Source: Nezara viridula (lineage: Eukaryota > Arthropoda > Insecta > Hemiptera > Pentatomidae). From it: a stretch of DNA of 64,000 nt. Position 1 is the stretch's first letter; each line of letters begins with the position of its first letter. Both the position numbers and the translations under genes were made by a program. Under the pieces are notes generated by a model that was not told the DNA's origin, did no database searches, and was given only the letters and a program-made list of their open reading frames with translations. Where the stretch lies: assembly GCA_928085145.1 (NCBI GenBank), contig OV725082.1, positions 53,552,249-53,616,248 on the forward strand. Direction: 5' to 3'. Shown in pieces: positions 34,718 through 45,734 of this stretch.

Positions 34718-35029
34718 TCAGTTTTTGCAGATAGACCTTTTTGTATTATATGATATAAAACGAATATTATCTTTCCCGCGAGGGTCGAGTGGAATACGAT
34801 TTATCTTCAGCACCAGGGGGTCCAAATAGATGGTATCTGGCTGGCTGGGTACATGGGCATACTGTGGGGGCATAATGATATTCATGAGCAGGCCGTGCAA
34901 TATGGAGGCGATAGCTCTGTTCGAGGTGCGAGCCCTCGGCCTCTTCTTATTGCGGCTATATCGATAGCTAGCTGCCCGTAGGAGAGAGCTGGTATTATAA
35001 TGAGCCGCCGTCTTTTGTCTTTGGTCGCC
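34718..35029 (-). CDS. unidentified 103-codon open frame, GC-richer than flanks
   Basis: On the minus strand the frame is open from just after a TGA (35030-35032) to a stop at 34718-34720. The only ATG comes late, so if real this is an internal or terminal exon or a fragment. It includes 'RNKKRPRARTSNRAIASI', a basic stretch, then 'PPQYAHVPSQPDTIYLDPL' and 'INRIPLDPRGKDNI'. The upstream AG at 35036-35037 (minus-strand sense 'cgctag') could be a splice acceptor. Base composition and balanced residues differ from the surrounding AT-rich DNA. No domain is recognised. It could also be an unrecognised transposon fragment. Confidence 0.3.
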   Translation of the reverse strand, partial: GDQRQKTAAHYNTSSLLRAASYRYSRNKKRPRARTSNRAIASILHGLLMNIIMPPQYAHVPSQPDTIYLDPLVLKINRIPLDPRGKDNIRFISYNTKRSICKN

Positions 35030-35370
35030 TCAACCTAGCGTGGATTCTGCATCAGCAAGTGGTGTGTCTGTGGCTTTATCAGACTTGAAACGGTCGGGCT
35101 TTCAGTATTAATAAATAAAGTCATTCTTAAGAGAGAGATAGACATTTTTTTTAATGTATGCTAAAAATTTTGTTGGTTTAGTTATTCGATGGAGAGGTTC
35201 CCTTTCTTGATGGGAAGCTATGCAGTGAGGTGATTTGACCAATGATCAGGTAGGAATAAAAAATATATTCTACACACTATAACGAACAGTTTCTGTCAGG
35301 ATTTGAAATGACATTTTGTTCTTAATCAGTTTGGGTATGATTCGAATCTTTATTTATTATTATTATTATT
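35030..35370. other. unassigned
   Basis: Nothing recognised. The first ~70 bases continue the GC-richer composition of the open frame beside it. Confidence 0.4.
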
Positions 35371-35560
35371 TTTTTTTTGTCTGGCTGTACGGAGTTTTCC
35401 CTGACCAGGGGGTGTGGGCGGGGATTTAAAAGACGCCTTGGCACCGGAACGCGAACTCGTGACTATTTTTATAACACATTTGTCATATATCAGGTTGCCG
35501 GGCAACGGTGGTGCTGTGCACAACGTGTTAGTCCATTCGGCTACTCCGCCGTTTCGGAAC
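35371..35560 (-). mobile_element. tRNA-derived SINE (SINE-2), best-preserved head
   Basis: Read on the minus strand it begins 'aacggcggagtagccgaatg', an A-box-containing head like a tRNA with a long variable arm (Ser or Leu type). It has the B-box-like segment 'gttcgcgttcc' (35457-35447), then the shared body with 'atccccgcccacaccccctg'. It ends in an A run followed by (ATA)n-like sequence. The plus strand shows a chance 77-codon frame across it. Target-site duplication was not found. Confidence 0.75.
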
Positions 35561-36031
35561 TAGAACTATTTTCCTTTTGCAACTTTTCAATCAACTACAC
35601 AAATAAATGATATACAGAATCAAATACTTTATAACTCGATATCAATCCCAATTACTGTTCATTTCTCATTAAACATAACTTTTTTTAAAAAACTTGAATA
35701 AATAAAAGTAACACTTTTACCATAAGCCTAGAACTTTATTGCAAAGAAGTTCTTGGGGTTTTTTATTTTAACATCTTTTTCTTCCATTTTATTTTCACAG
35801 AAACTGTTAAACTGGAATTTTAAAAAGAATTTCCATAAATGTTTCGACCCCTGGTTTATGCCTTTCGGTTATTCCAGTGAAATCTTGTTTCTTGGCATAT
35901 TTTTTATAGTAAATTTCGTCATCAATTATTCAGTTTTTCTTCCCTTGATGTGCAATTTAAGATATAAAATAAAACAAAGATATAAATTTAAATATTATTT
36001 AAAAATTAAGGGAATTCAAAATTAACCTTAG

Positions 36032-36033
<2 letters not shown>
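35561..36033. other. unassigned AT-rich DNA
   Basis: A 90-codon plus frame (35753-36025) is rich in F, L and I, as expected of AT-rich DNA, and carries no domain. Confidence 0.4.

Positions 36034-36110
<77 letters not shown>
36034..36110. repeat. (AT)n microsatellite
   Basis: About 38 AT dinucleotides, uninterrupted. Confidence 0.98.
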
Positions 36111-36114
<4 letters not shown>

Positions 36115-36149
36115 CACGTCAGGACAAATATAATTAAACATAGAATAGT

Positions 36150-36470
36150 CAGCTTAGGGTAGCCAATTTAATCAAACCGACATGTCATCAAGTTGGAATG
36201 GTCTACAGATTAGGAGGCGAAGAAAACTACACTGTATGTAACCAACAGAAGTTGAAAAAGCTTGTCATTGTTTAATGGAATGTCCAATGTACAAATAGTT
36301 AAGAAATCATTATATGATTTAATATATTGATGAAGACAAAAACTCAATTTTAGAGAATTTACTGACGATGGATACGTAATGAAGGTAAATGATATCGTTG
36401 GCACCTTTAGTATATATCGTCGCGTTCGTTACTTTAACATGGTCCCAACGATATATTCTATTATACTTTG
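36150..36470 (+). mobile_element. LINE C-terminal remnant (Cys-His knuckle region)
   Basis: Plus-strand readings give 'VEKACHCLMECPMYK' near 36250-36297, which fits the H-x4-C end of the zinc knuckle ('...HxLxECPxY') of several LINE polyproteins. An upstream cysteine near 36238 lies in another frame. A tail-like reading 'VNDIVGTFSIYRRVRYFN' follows at about 36385. Frames are broken, and the exact clade is not assigned. Confidence 0.4.
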
Positions 36471-36900
36471 AGCAATATAAAAAATAAATCATATATGATA
36501 AATGATTGAATGCCAATAATATAAGTTTTTGGGTTTAATATAAGTTTATCTCTCTAAACAAAACATTCTTCAATGTTCAATGTTCAAGAAGCTTGAGATT
36601 GGTCTTTTTATATTGTTATATTGTTGCCTGTTTGCATATTGCCATTTTATCATATATAACAGGAAGACATATCATAATTATTGTTACTATTTTTGAATTT
36701 ATCGATTTTTTTTTCAATGATGAATATTTTTTATTTATGTTTTTCGACATTTTTGTGCTAACCGATGTATTTCTATATTTGAATATTTATCTATAAATAA
36801 TTTCTCTTTATGTTTAAAATGTTTGTTATGATACCAAATCTCTTGTAATTGTCGATGTTTTTCCACTTATGTATAAAAGTAAGTAAGAACATCTGTTGTC
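36471..36900. other. unassigned AT-rich DNA
   Basis: Nothing recognised. The 67-codon frame at 36593-36796 is a low-complexity hydrophobic reading of AT-rich DNA. Confidence 0.45.
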
Positions 36901-37270
36901 ATGTCAATCAGAGGTCACAGAAGGGGGTTTCGTGGGTTTCAAGTTGTGCCATCAAAGTTTTCAAAAATGCCATCGAGAAGGGAATATTTTGACGAGTTTT
37001 TGAGGGAAATAAATTTCGACGGGATTATGAATTTTTGGACGAAGGGACCAAGGGAAAACATGGAACAGACCGCAGAAAGTGTAATTGTATAAAAAATGTA
37101 TGAATTTTCTGATTCTATCTTAGCTTGCTTTGGATTTCAGAAAAGATAAATAATAATATGTCTTGGGAGGAGGGGAGGGAGTAGGTTCTTGCGCCATCAA
37201 CCTTGGGGAGGGCGATGGATGAGCACCCATGATGCCAATAATAAAGGAGCGTTTAAATAAAAATACATCT
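36901..37270 (+). repeat. dispersed repeat family G with a 63-codon ATG frame
   Basis: 36925-37270 resembles 45250-45590 in the order of several words, including 'acatggaacaga' and 'tcttgggagga'. The ATG frame 36901-37092 includes 'KMPSRREYFDEFLREINF' and ends 'QTAESVIV'. It looks protein-like, but the second copy does not keep the frame open, so coding is doubtful. The element class is unknown. Confidence 0.4.
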
Positions 37271-37379
37271 ATCTTTATTGAAAATAGAACTTATTTTTTT
37301 AGAATAGAATATAGAACTATTAGAAAATAGAACTTAACATCAAGGAAAGCAAAGTCCGGAAACGTTCTGAGAGCTGTCA
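37271..37379. other. short spacer with a local repeat
   Basis: Contains three close variants of 'agaatagaac/agaaaatagaactta', a small local repeat between family G and the Vti1-like pseudogene. Confidence 0.5.
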
Positions 37380-37640
37380 GTTTTTTTTTTAATACATGCC
37401 TTACTCAATTCTTTCTCTAAACGCACAAGATCTGTTTTGTAACCATTAATTTTTGTTTTCAATACGGATTTCGGCATACTTCTACCACAATATGGTCAAC
37501 CGATTTCCGCAGACCTTCAGCCTCTTTATCAAGTTCTTGTATTAATGTCCGCTTGACCGAGAGCTGAACTTCAACATTTTATCTGCGTAGTCGGAAGTGG
37601 ATGCTGCAAATTTCTCTTCATATTGACCTAGAGAAGCCAT
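37380..37640 (-). pseudogene. Vti1-like v-SNARE pseudogene, N-terminal part
   Basis: On the minus strand an ATG at 37640 opens 'MASLGQYEEKFAASTSDYAD'. This resembles the start of Vti1 proteins, the SNAREs that act in Golgi and endosome fusion. About 25 codons in, the frame shifts. The new frame reads 'LIQELDKEAEGLRKSVDHIV', a helical stretch like the Habc domain. After a second shift near 37465 it reads 'KINGYKTDLVRLEKELSKA', close to the conserved 'YKxDLxxLExEF' segment of Vti1. Stops follow each broken frame. The SNARE motif and membrane anchor are not seen, so only the first ~100 residues are represented. No introns appear in this stretch, which suits a truncated processed copy. A long A tail and target-site duplications were not found. 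Confidence 0.55.
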
Positions 37641-38104
37641 TATTACATAAAAATTTTATGTTGAAGGGTAAACAATGGATATATTAGTTAAAGAGATGTT
37701 AAAAGTGAAGAATACTATTATAAACTTTATCATATCAACAAAACAATTCTTAAATCGTTTACCATCCAGAACGTGTAAATAACAAAAGGAATGTAAATAA
37801 ATGTCGATCTATAGAATTGGAAAGAAAAGGAGAGCCGAAAATATATATTATACAAATTGCAGTTAGCGTAGCGAAGGTAGATCCTTCATCATCCTAATGC
37901 ACGGTAATGCAGACCGGTAGGAAGGCATCCAGGGCCAGTATTGCTACCCAAATCACAGTTATCTAAAATGCAACAGTCTCGGATTATACTGCAGGTTGCA
38001 GCGATGAGGAACTGCGATTTGCACATCCTTTTGAGCACGTACCGCTCATGAGTTGCACATCCGGTGGCAATGTAGGTAGAGAGATTTATGAATATTTCAA
38101 AATG
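37641..38104. other. unassigned; GC-richer at 37865-38075
   Basis: No repeat match or open frame recognised. Composition rises in the second half. Confidence 0.4.
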
Positions 38105-38109
38105 TTATA

Positions 38110-38538
38110 GTCCGTGGTACAGACCCCTTTTTTATCGAATTATTAACATCCGCCTGAAAGTTTGTAAATAGTTTCATCTCATCGTAACCACAACTATTTT
38201 ATTTACAAAAACTCAATCTGGAGGGGGTGTTTTCAATCTGGAGGGGAGCAAACTTTGTCTATTTAATTAGGTACTAAATACTTGTAAATATCCATTTTAT
38301 TTCTAATTGGTTGACCACAAAATCGAGAAAAAAGGCGGCTTTCAAAAATATTGAGCCATCTGGCGTGACCTACACTCCCAAATTTTCAAAATAACGAGGT
38401 AATATTGGACAAACGACACAATATTTTTGTAGACCACAATATTTATTGATTCTGTGATCATGTGACTATGGATGGAACTATTTACAAAGTTTCAGGTGGA
38501 TGTTAATAATTCGATAAAAAGGGGTCTGTTCCACGGAC
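38110..38538. mobile_element. palindromic element family A, copy with 5 bp duplication
   Basis: The ends 'gtccgtggtacagacccc' and 'ggggtctgttccacggac' are inverted repeats with one mismatch. They are flanked by ttata at 38105-38109 and 38539-38543. The left arm is complete. Most of the inner right arm is deleted between about 38466 and 38475. This copy defines the family ends best. Confidence 0.82.
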
Positions 38539-38657
38539 TTATAGTTTGGTTATTTCTTTTTTTCTTTTGAGGAAGATATTGAAGGTATTTCTAAACAATT
38601 TTGATTGTTTTAAAATTAGTGGAATGAAAATTCTTTCACATTTTTTACGGCTTAGTC

Positions 38658-38938
38658 CAAAGGCGGATCAGAGCTACGGGATGAGGGGCTTTGGGACTGA
38701 AATCCCCAAAATGGTGAAATATAACCATACTTCATAGAAAAAAAATATTAAAAGTTATCTCTTAAAATGTTATCGTTTGTGTAATTACATTTAATGAGAT
38801 TTCAAGAATCACTTAAACTCTATTTTATATAGGCAGTTAGTTTCTTTTTTCAAAATAATTATCGTTACATAAATGAAAAAAAAACAACCATTCGGGCTGA
38901 AGTCCCCTTCCCAAAATTGAATCCTGGGTCCGCTAGTG
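38658..38938. mobile_element. non-autonomous hAT-type MITE, family 1, copy 3
   Basis: A 281 bp element from 'caaaggcggatc' to 'ggtccgctagtg', flanked by gcttagtc (38650-38657) and gcttggtc (38939-38946), 7 of 8 matching. The interior matches copies 1 and 2 with more substitutions, so this is probably the oldest of the three. A 63-codon frame overlapping the left part is chance. Confidence 0.85.
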
Positions 38939-38946
38939 GCTTGGTC

Positions 38947-39281
38947 AATAGAAATTATAAACCATTTTCGGTTTAAGACTTTTTCTCATAAAACCCTTAA
39001 ATTGTACTTGACATATATATTTAATTAGACGAGAATATCAACATTTTTAAAAGACAATTAGACTTCTTTACTTGAATTATATTGTCACTGAAAATTTAAA
39101 TAAATTATTTTTATTAGAAAGCTGATTAAATAATATAATAAATGGCGTGGCTTTCATGATAAGGAGAGGTAAGCGAGTAATATAAAATTTTGTTTATGTT
39201 ATATCAGCCGCGAAATAATTTTGAGGTCGGGAAATTTCTTAAAGGACACCCAGCCATTATTTTTTTTTTCATTTACTCCCT
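38947..39281. other. unassigned AT-rich DNA
   Basis: Nothing recognised. Confidence 0.5.
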
Positions 39282-39480
39282 ACATCGCTATTTCTAACAT
39301 TCGAGAGGAGAAGGGAGGAGAATTATTCAAGAGGTACATCCAACCTATTCTAATCAGAGTGGGAAGGCCAAGAACCATTCCCATTCCGTAGGTCTGCAAC
39401 GAAATAATGTTTAACTCGTCTTGGCTGGATTCAAACCGGCATCGATATACTCCTGAATGGGTAGCACTGAGAGGCCTCTG
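39282..39480 (-). mobile_element. tRNA-derived SINE (SINE-3)
   Basis: Read on the minus strand the head contains the B-box-like 'ggtttgaatcc' (plus 39434-39424). The body contains 'actctgattagaataggttg', shared with 61785-61895, and ends at a run of A (plus-strand T run at 39260-39270). The head is less clear at the A box. Confidence 0.5.
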
Positions 39481-39514
39481 ATAAATGTGTATTATATGAG
39501 TGAAACCTCTATTG

Positions 39515-39590
39515 GATTGGAGGAAATCCTGGCGGTTGAGCCTGGATTCTGGTTATGACCCTTCGCCTGCAATCGAAGTTAAAAAAAATA
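39515..39590 (+). mobile_element. SINE-1 fragment
   Basis: Contains 'tcctggcggttgagcctgga', corresponding to 'ccccggcggttgagcgtga' in the copy at 24.7 kb. It lies directly beside SINE-3 in opposite orientation. Confidence 0.45.
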
Positions 39591-40349
39591 AAAAATAAAA
39601 TACTGAGCCTATAAAGTAGAGAAGGGTTTAGTATAAATTGAATACCTGAATCTTGGCAAAGATTGAAAAAATAGAAGGTTTAAATGGTTTATTATCAAAA
39701 TTAATGGTATTTTAATATAAATTAGTAACAACCTCAACAATGACATCCAATCACATAATGAAGTACTCCAATACTTCAACACATAAAATGATGTTCAATT
39801 GGCTGTTCTTTTCTTTCCTGTTGATGCCTGAATTGGTGGAAGGTTGGCGGTTTTTTTTGAAGACATAAGGCAGTGTTGTTTGGATTTTTTCCAATTATAA
39901 TCTAACATTAATAGTATTTAAGGATACATCAGCGTAATAGGAACCAAAATTTACAGAAACATAAATGGACTGGTTACATAGTATTAATTTATTGTTATTT
40001 TTCATGACAATGAAGAGCAAGCAAGTGGCCGGAGCAAGCGGTAATTGTTCTCCGGCTCTTCTCAAAGACCATTATCCGCGCTCTCTGAAGAGGTCATCAC
40101 GGCCCGAACCCTAGCTATCATCATCAGCCCTCGATGTGAGCAAACAATCCGAACAGCCGACGACCACTGATGGGCAGCGGCACCACTCACTCTGATTGCG
40201 AGCAGGCCATGATCCAGCGAATTCCACTCGAGTGTAGGTGTAGAGGGGAGTGAGTGATTTCCTCGAGTCACTGTGGGTCCACGATCAATTATGGGCTTTT
40301 ATATCTTATCTATTTGCGATTAGATACTTCATTACGGTAAAAATAATAT
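39591..40349. other. unassigned; GC-rich island at about 40025-40285
   Basis: The island has many CG dinucleotides and balanced composition. A minus-strand ATG frame of 69 codons (40271-40062) crosses it, without domain. It could be an exon or regulatory DNA. Confidence 0.3.
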
Positions 40350-40513
40350 GGCGGCTGGTGTGGCACACCGGGAACAAAATACGCTTTGCCTGACCACCTG
40401 ATAAATCGAAGTTCGCATTCCGGTGCTGGGAGATTTAACTCTTACCTTTATCCTCTGCGTTCTCCACTGGTCCGAGAAAACCCATATAGCCGAAAAGGAG
40501 AGGAAGGAGAAGG
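40350..40513 (+). mobile_element. SINE-2, head partly decayed
   Basis: Has the B-box-like 'gttcgcattccggtgctg' and the body from 'ggagatttaactcttacc' to 'agccgaaaaggagagg', matching 6895-7109 and 35371-35560. The A-box end is diverged. Confidence 0.65.
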
Positions 40514-40524
40514 AAATGATGAAA

Positions 40525-41055
40525 TTTACAACTCTATTTAAATAGAGTTATACAAACATATAATGGACTTGTAGAGAAATTGCCCATGGCAACACTCTAA
40601 TAAAATTTCGACATTAGGCGATCATGAAGTTTATTCACTTTTCAGAAGTCTCGGATGAATCTGTGGTGGAAATAGACACAAGGCTAGATACGATAGGAAT
40701 TGGGTGGTACTGATGTTTATTATTGAAGGATATGCATATCGATTGGGACAAATACGAAACACATTAATGCCCTATGGATGATTTTATTTGTGACAAAGTA
40801 AGGATCGTTGAGGATTTTCCGAAGGAATTTGAATTGTAAGGATTGGATACAAGAAGGAACTCGATGGGTTAGTGGAGCCCCAATGCTGAACTCCGTAAGC
40901 CCAATTAGGCCTCATTATAGTTATGTATATTAATTTCTTGCAATTAAATGGAAGAATGCTCAGAGCGTTTGTTTAGTAAGTGCTGAAGTATCCCAAAACG
41001 TCGGAGCGGTTTCTAGTCGTTTCCGTCATGTTTGAGGATTTCAAGTTAGATGATT
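40525..41055 (-). mobile_element. Jockey-type LINE 3' end, copy 2
   Basis: Collinear with 22285-22830 of the Jockey remnant. Shared blocks include 'gatgattttatt', 'ggatac/tggat', 'gagccccaa' and 'gtcggagcggtttctagtcg'. It starts within the RT thumb coding region (near 41040) and runs to the 3' UTR. No open frame is left. The same orientation and similar breakpoint as the copy at 57.2 kb suggest 5' truncation on insertion. Confidence 0.75.
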
Positions 41056-41192
41056 GTAAATAGTTTGTAAAAAAAAAAACCTGATCATTTATAATCAGCA
41101 TTTCATGAATATGACAATGGCTGTAATCTTATTTTTAATTTCGAAGATATCTCAAATTAAGGGTTTAAAATGCTGTGATTTATAGTTCTGAT

Positions 41193-41583
41193 TAGTGTTG
41201 CCAAAAATCGGTCTTGGTCTTGCAAAGCGCAACACACACTCCTATCTGTTGCAACACCAACAAGACTGGTGGCAACATTTGTAAAAAAAAAAATCTTTTT
41301 GTGAATAAAAATTAAGGCAAAATAGTTACTAACACTTGAGAATTTTAATTACTGTATGTAAAGAATTGGTGTAACCTATATACTTTTGCATTTAACTGTC
41401 CCAATTTTTCATTCTTGTTTAGTTAGGTTTCCCTTGTCTAAAAAAATACAGTAATATCTCTAAAATAATAGGGCAATTGGTAACTGCAAGACTGTTGCGA
41501 GACTCTTGCGCAAGACCAAGACCTCGACCAAGACTGAGTTTGTAAGACCAAGATATTCTCGGTCTCGCATATGGCCAACACTG
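41193..41583 (+). mobile_element. non-autonomous hAT-type MITE, family 2, copy 2
   Basis: A 391 bp element with ends 'tagtgttgcc' and 'ggccaacactg', flanked by gttctgat (41185-41192) and tttctgat (41584-41591), 7 of 8 matching. It contains the repeated words 'gtcttggtcttg' and 'aagaccaagac' near the two ends. It is longer than the copy at 33.9 kb by indels. Confidence 0.88.
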
Positions 41584-41591
41584 TTTCTGAT

Positions 41592-44520
41592 ATAAGACTA
41601 CGAGACCAGGAAACTAAACCATTACCCAGGAAAAATATATTGAAAGATTGAGAAAAATTCTCCGCACGAAAATCGGAGCGATCAGGGGTCAGATTACTTA
41701 TGTATGGAGGAGAACGGCCAATAAAGAACTACTAACGGAAACTAGTTAATAATTATCTCATGATATGAAGGCAAGGAGGTGATGGACGGGTCATGTTGCT
41801 CGGAGCACTCCATGTGTAGATGCACATCCATAAATGCCTGAATATTAAATAGGCAAAACCACGCGTGCAATGCCAAAAACCAGTTTGATAGATGGAATCA
41901 ACAAAGAGCTGCATGCAATAAACAGGATGCAGATAAAACAATAGCCCAAGATTGACTAGGGTTTATAAAACCAATAGAAAAAGAAAAAGATGGAATAATA
42001 AATATGTAACACGATCATTTTTATTTTTTTTTGTGATGCTTATGTTTATCTGGTATTTTTAATGAATAAATTAAAAAATATAAACATATGCAAAAACTAT
42101 GGAGAATGCAAGCTTACAGCAGTTTTATTTTGGATTCACTCACTATTGTTTACTTAATCATTTTATTGTTTTGTATAGAGTCCACGATAAAAAAAAAAGG
42201 TACGGATTTTTATACTTGAATGAAACGACCATTTCAAGGTTGCATATAATTGAAATAAATATTACTCTTGTATGGAAAAAAATCGGTTGTTTTGATAAAT
42301 CTTTTTTGCCCGGTCAAGACGTGAGAGTGAAACAGCTGATATCGAAGCTGATCTTATGGATGTGCTTAGAATAATATTTGCATATTGCTGAAGCTGGCTC
42401 GACGATAATTGCTACGCTACACCTCGGACGACCTTCCCCGGGTGATGTTCATGATCTTCCATTGGGCCTCATTACGTCAACGGCTAAAGTCCTTACTCTG
42501 TCGTTTTACAAGTCAATGTTTATCAATTACTGACACGAGCGGCTTTATTATTACTTAACGATTTAATGGACGGTGAGGGAAGATGTGATTAGATCATGAT
42601 TAGATCGTAAACCTGGAGTATTGGAAAATATAGGTTGGACATAAAATATTTCTAATTGCTAATTTAAAATGGTATATATTGTCGGTGCTTAATAGCTAAT
42701 AAAATAAAGAATGTTGGAAAATGCTTTCGTTAGAATGAAACGGTAATACACCTTTTTATTGACATGAGTGCTGTTCATAGTTCAACTTAATTTACAGGTG
42801 CTCTTATAAAAAATAAATAGCTCGCATGTGAAGAAAAAAAAATCTTGCCATCTGTAATATCTAGAGGAATAATAAAATCTGATGGTTATAGTCGTTACAA
42901 AAATAAAAACATAATGAAAAGTGGTTGTATAAATACAGAATGTATAAAGCGTTTTCCGCATTGACTAAAATTAATTTTTCTCATACGCTTTGAATTATTT
43001 TTTAAGAATGGCGCGCACTTACAGCCCAGCACATCTGGGCAAATGCCCGAGTTCCCTGCTCTGATGCCGCTGGCACTGCTTACCATGGAACTAGGTAAAG
43101 CAAAGAAGAGAGCAGTAAGTGGGAATATAATATTAAAGGGCCTTCAAAACAATCGAAAATCCTGGACACTGCAGAATGAGCTTAACTGAAAAAAAAAATT
43201 ACAATTCCGCCGAATCCCTGATAGTGAGAGACAGAGAAATGATTTCATAAATACCATGATTTGATAAATACAACCTTTACTCAATAAAAATAATTTACTA
43301 AAAAAAGTTTCATCTTTTCAAACCAATGAATCATCGAAATCTGAAGAATCTCAGAAACGAAGTAATCTACACATCAGCAGGTTACCAAGAAAGTGAATCA
43401 AACCATGTCCATATGAAGTTGAGTTGGTTAAAAAAATTACAAAATGGGACACATGCACTCCGCTTGAGCATCTACAGTGAGAGACAAAAAAAAAAACCTA
43501 TCCAAGATACACTCTAAATTAACTATGGCCTAAATGCAAGAATACATTATACATACAACCTTAAACTTCTTTCAACTTCAACAATACTTGTAAAATCCAT
43601 TATTAGCAGAAATAGGTAATTATACAAAAATATCAACATCAAAATATAAAAGGAGAACAAAGCATATTCTGCTCTAAAACAGTTTATATTTTATTTTATT
43701 GTAAAGATTATTGATTTTTCTTTTCTGTGCTTATTTTTACCAATAAATAAAATAATATTTTATTTACAATATAAAATTGATTTATAAACATGAATAAAAT
43801 AATAAATCATCTTTTTACAAAAAAATAATAATCTATATTAATCGTCTTTATAATTTAAGTAATATGTTTAAATATTATCAAGGTTTATTCCTTCTGAATA
43901 TAGGATGGTTTGTGAAAATTGTTAGATTTATTTACGTTTGTTTATCAACAATGTATTAGAATATTTAGAGAGAAACTTGGTGTGGTAGTTGGATGAAAAT
44001 TAAAAAAAATACTTTTTTGTAATGTTGATATACACGGATGCACAGAACGAAATGTACATCCCCGTAGGCGTTGTCGAAGGCATCCGTTTAAACCAAGTTT
44101 AAATATTAATAGACTTAAACCTCACTCACAATCCACCAAGGCCGTGAAGTAGTTGTTGATGTACATTATCTTTAAGATGGATAGGGATAATTCTTCAGTT
44201 TTTAAAAATTTATTATAAAGTTTATTAATATTACTATCTATTAACTATAATATATAATATGAAAACAACCAAAATATAAAATAATAAAGTATTTCAAGAT
44301 CTAATTGATTCAAAACATTTAAACATATTTCCTTCAAACGGATAAGATAAACACATTACTCTCTTTGTGGCTTTGCTTTGGTAATAATATATCTAAACAA
44401 TATTATCTAAGCAGAAAATACTTGTCTGTAAACAAAACTCTCGGAATTACCTGCTACTCATAGGTTTCTCCTAACCTGTCACGTAAATATCTATTAATAC
44501 CTAATGTATATTTATAGCTG
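41592..44520. other. unassigned; ATG frame at 42099-42374 and GC-richer 42395-42500
   Basis: The 91-codon ATG frame (plus) includes 'LYRVHDKKKRYGFLYLNET' and ends in a region of rising GC. No domain or signal peptide is clear. It may be chance or an exon. 42895-43110 has a modest GC rise around a minus-strand frame. The rest is AT-rich and featureless. Confidence 0.3.
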
Positions 44521-44604
44521 GTGCGACACTTCCATTATGAGAGACCAGCAAACAGGATTTGCAACATTATCCTTACCGGGAAGAAGTGCAACAATAATAA
44601 AGCT

Positions 44605-44784
44605 ATGATGGGGAGGAAGATCTGGTCATTGTCTCGCATATTAATATTTCTCTTTTGCATTGGAACATCTCCGGGTCCTTCGGAAGATTATCTCACCCCT
44701 GGCCTCGGGGTCAAGGAGCCTCCCGAAATATTTTGGAGTCATTATCAAAACAGCAAAAACGATAAGCCTCTGATTCATCATTGA
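44605..44784 (+). CDS. candidate small secreted peptide, 59 codons
   Basis: An ATG frame beginning MMGRKIWSLS, with a hydrophobic core 'RILIFLFCIG' and a plausible signal cleavage after 'TSPGPS'. A polar tail follows, 'EDYLTPGLGVKEPPEIFWSH' and then about 13 further residues, with a stop at 44782-44784. There are no cysteines in the tail and no classical amidated end. The frame lies in DNA less AT-rich than its flanks. It could be a first exon, a peptide gene, or a chance frame. No family is recognised. Confidence 0.3.
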   Translation: MMGRKIWSLSRILIFLFCIGTSPGPSEDYLTPGLGVKEPPEIFWSHYQNSKNDKPLIHH

Positions 44785-45249
44785 TTTATCTGTTTGTTCC
44801 TTTATCGCACGAAGGCTCTTGAGAGAGACTTAAGATTATTTTTAAATGCCTGAGAAGAATCTTATCATGTCTTCTGTTAGTTCGTATTGAACGCTTCTTT
44901 ATATTACCGCGATTATAATAACAGCAATTTTTAATTATTCTGACAAAAGTTTAGGAACGATATGATATTTACTCGTTCCATATAAAATTTAAATGTACCA
45001 GAGGATACAAACCAATTCCATGGAATATGCACAGTTTTAAAGGAGTTCAGAAAATGATACTTGGGTAAGGGTCAATTATCTCTGAGTGAATTGATAAATA
45101 TATTATACCTGTCCCATTAAGTACTTAAATAAACCAGTGACATAGAAAAACATTCTAATTGAGCTTTAACAAAATTGGGCGAAATTACAGTGTGATTATA
45201 AAATACAAGGTTAGATACCTGCGTAAAAGGCTTATATTATATGTTCTAA
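44785..45249. other. unassigned
   Basis: Nothing recognised. Confidence 0.45.
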
Positions 45250-45590
45250 CATGCTTGGGGCAAGTCGCGCCTTCAAAACTTCTGAGAATCGCACATTTTT
45301 AAGGGATTTTGAATTTTTCGGAGGAAATCAAATGTTTATGAGGTTTTAATTTGGATGAACGTTCAGATCACAAGGAAATACGTGGGAAACATGGAACAGA
45401 TCATAACGAATGTAAGGTTTACATTGTTTTTACTTCTACTTTCGCATGCACTGTTTTTAAGAAGAGGAATAACATTCCTTGAAAGGTGAGAACATTCGCC
45501 AACGGTCTTGGGAGGAATGGGCACCTCTACTAAAATGAATAAATATTGTAATAGCAACGGATATATTTAGCTCTATTCAATAAATAGTTA
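45250..45590 (+). repeat. dispersed repeat family G, second copy
   Basis: Resembles 36925-37270 in word order, with 'acatggaacagatcataacg' and 'gtcttgggaggaatgggcac'. No open frame corresponds to that of the first copy. Confidence 0.4.
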
Positions 45591-45734
45591 TTAAATCAAA
45601 TAAGGCTGGACATGAGTGGAACGCCCCGTTCCCCCCTCCCACCCTCTCTCCACCGAAGTCTGCGCCTACGTATTAAACGTGAAATGCGTCTGCGTATCCG
45701 ACGAATTAACGACCACAATTATGAGAACAATTGA

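Noticed and set aside
35377..35610. 77-codon plus-strand open frame with good composition
   Set aside because: It is the antisense of a tRNA-derived SINE with recognisable A-box and B-box segments.
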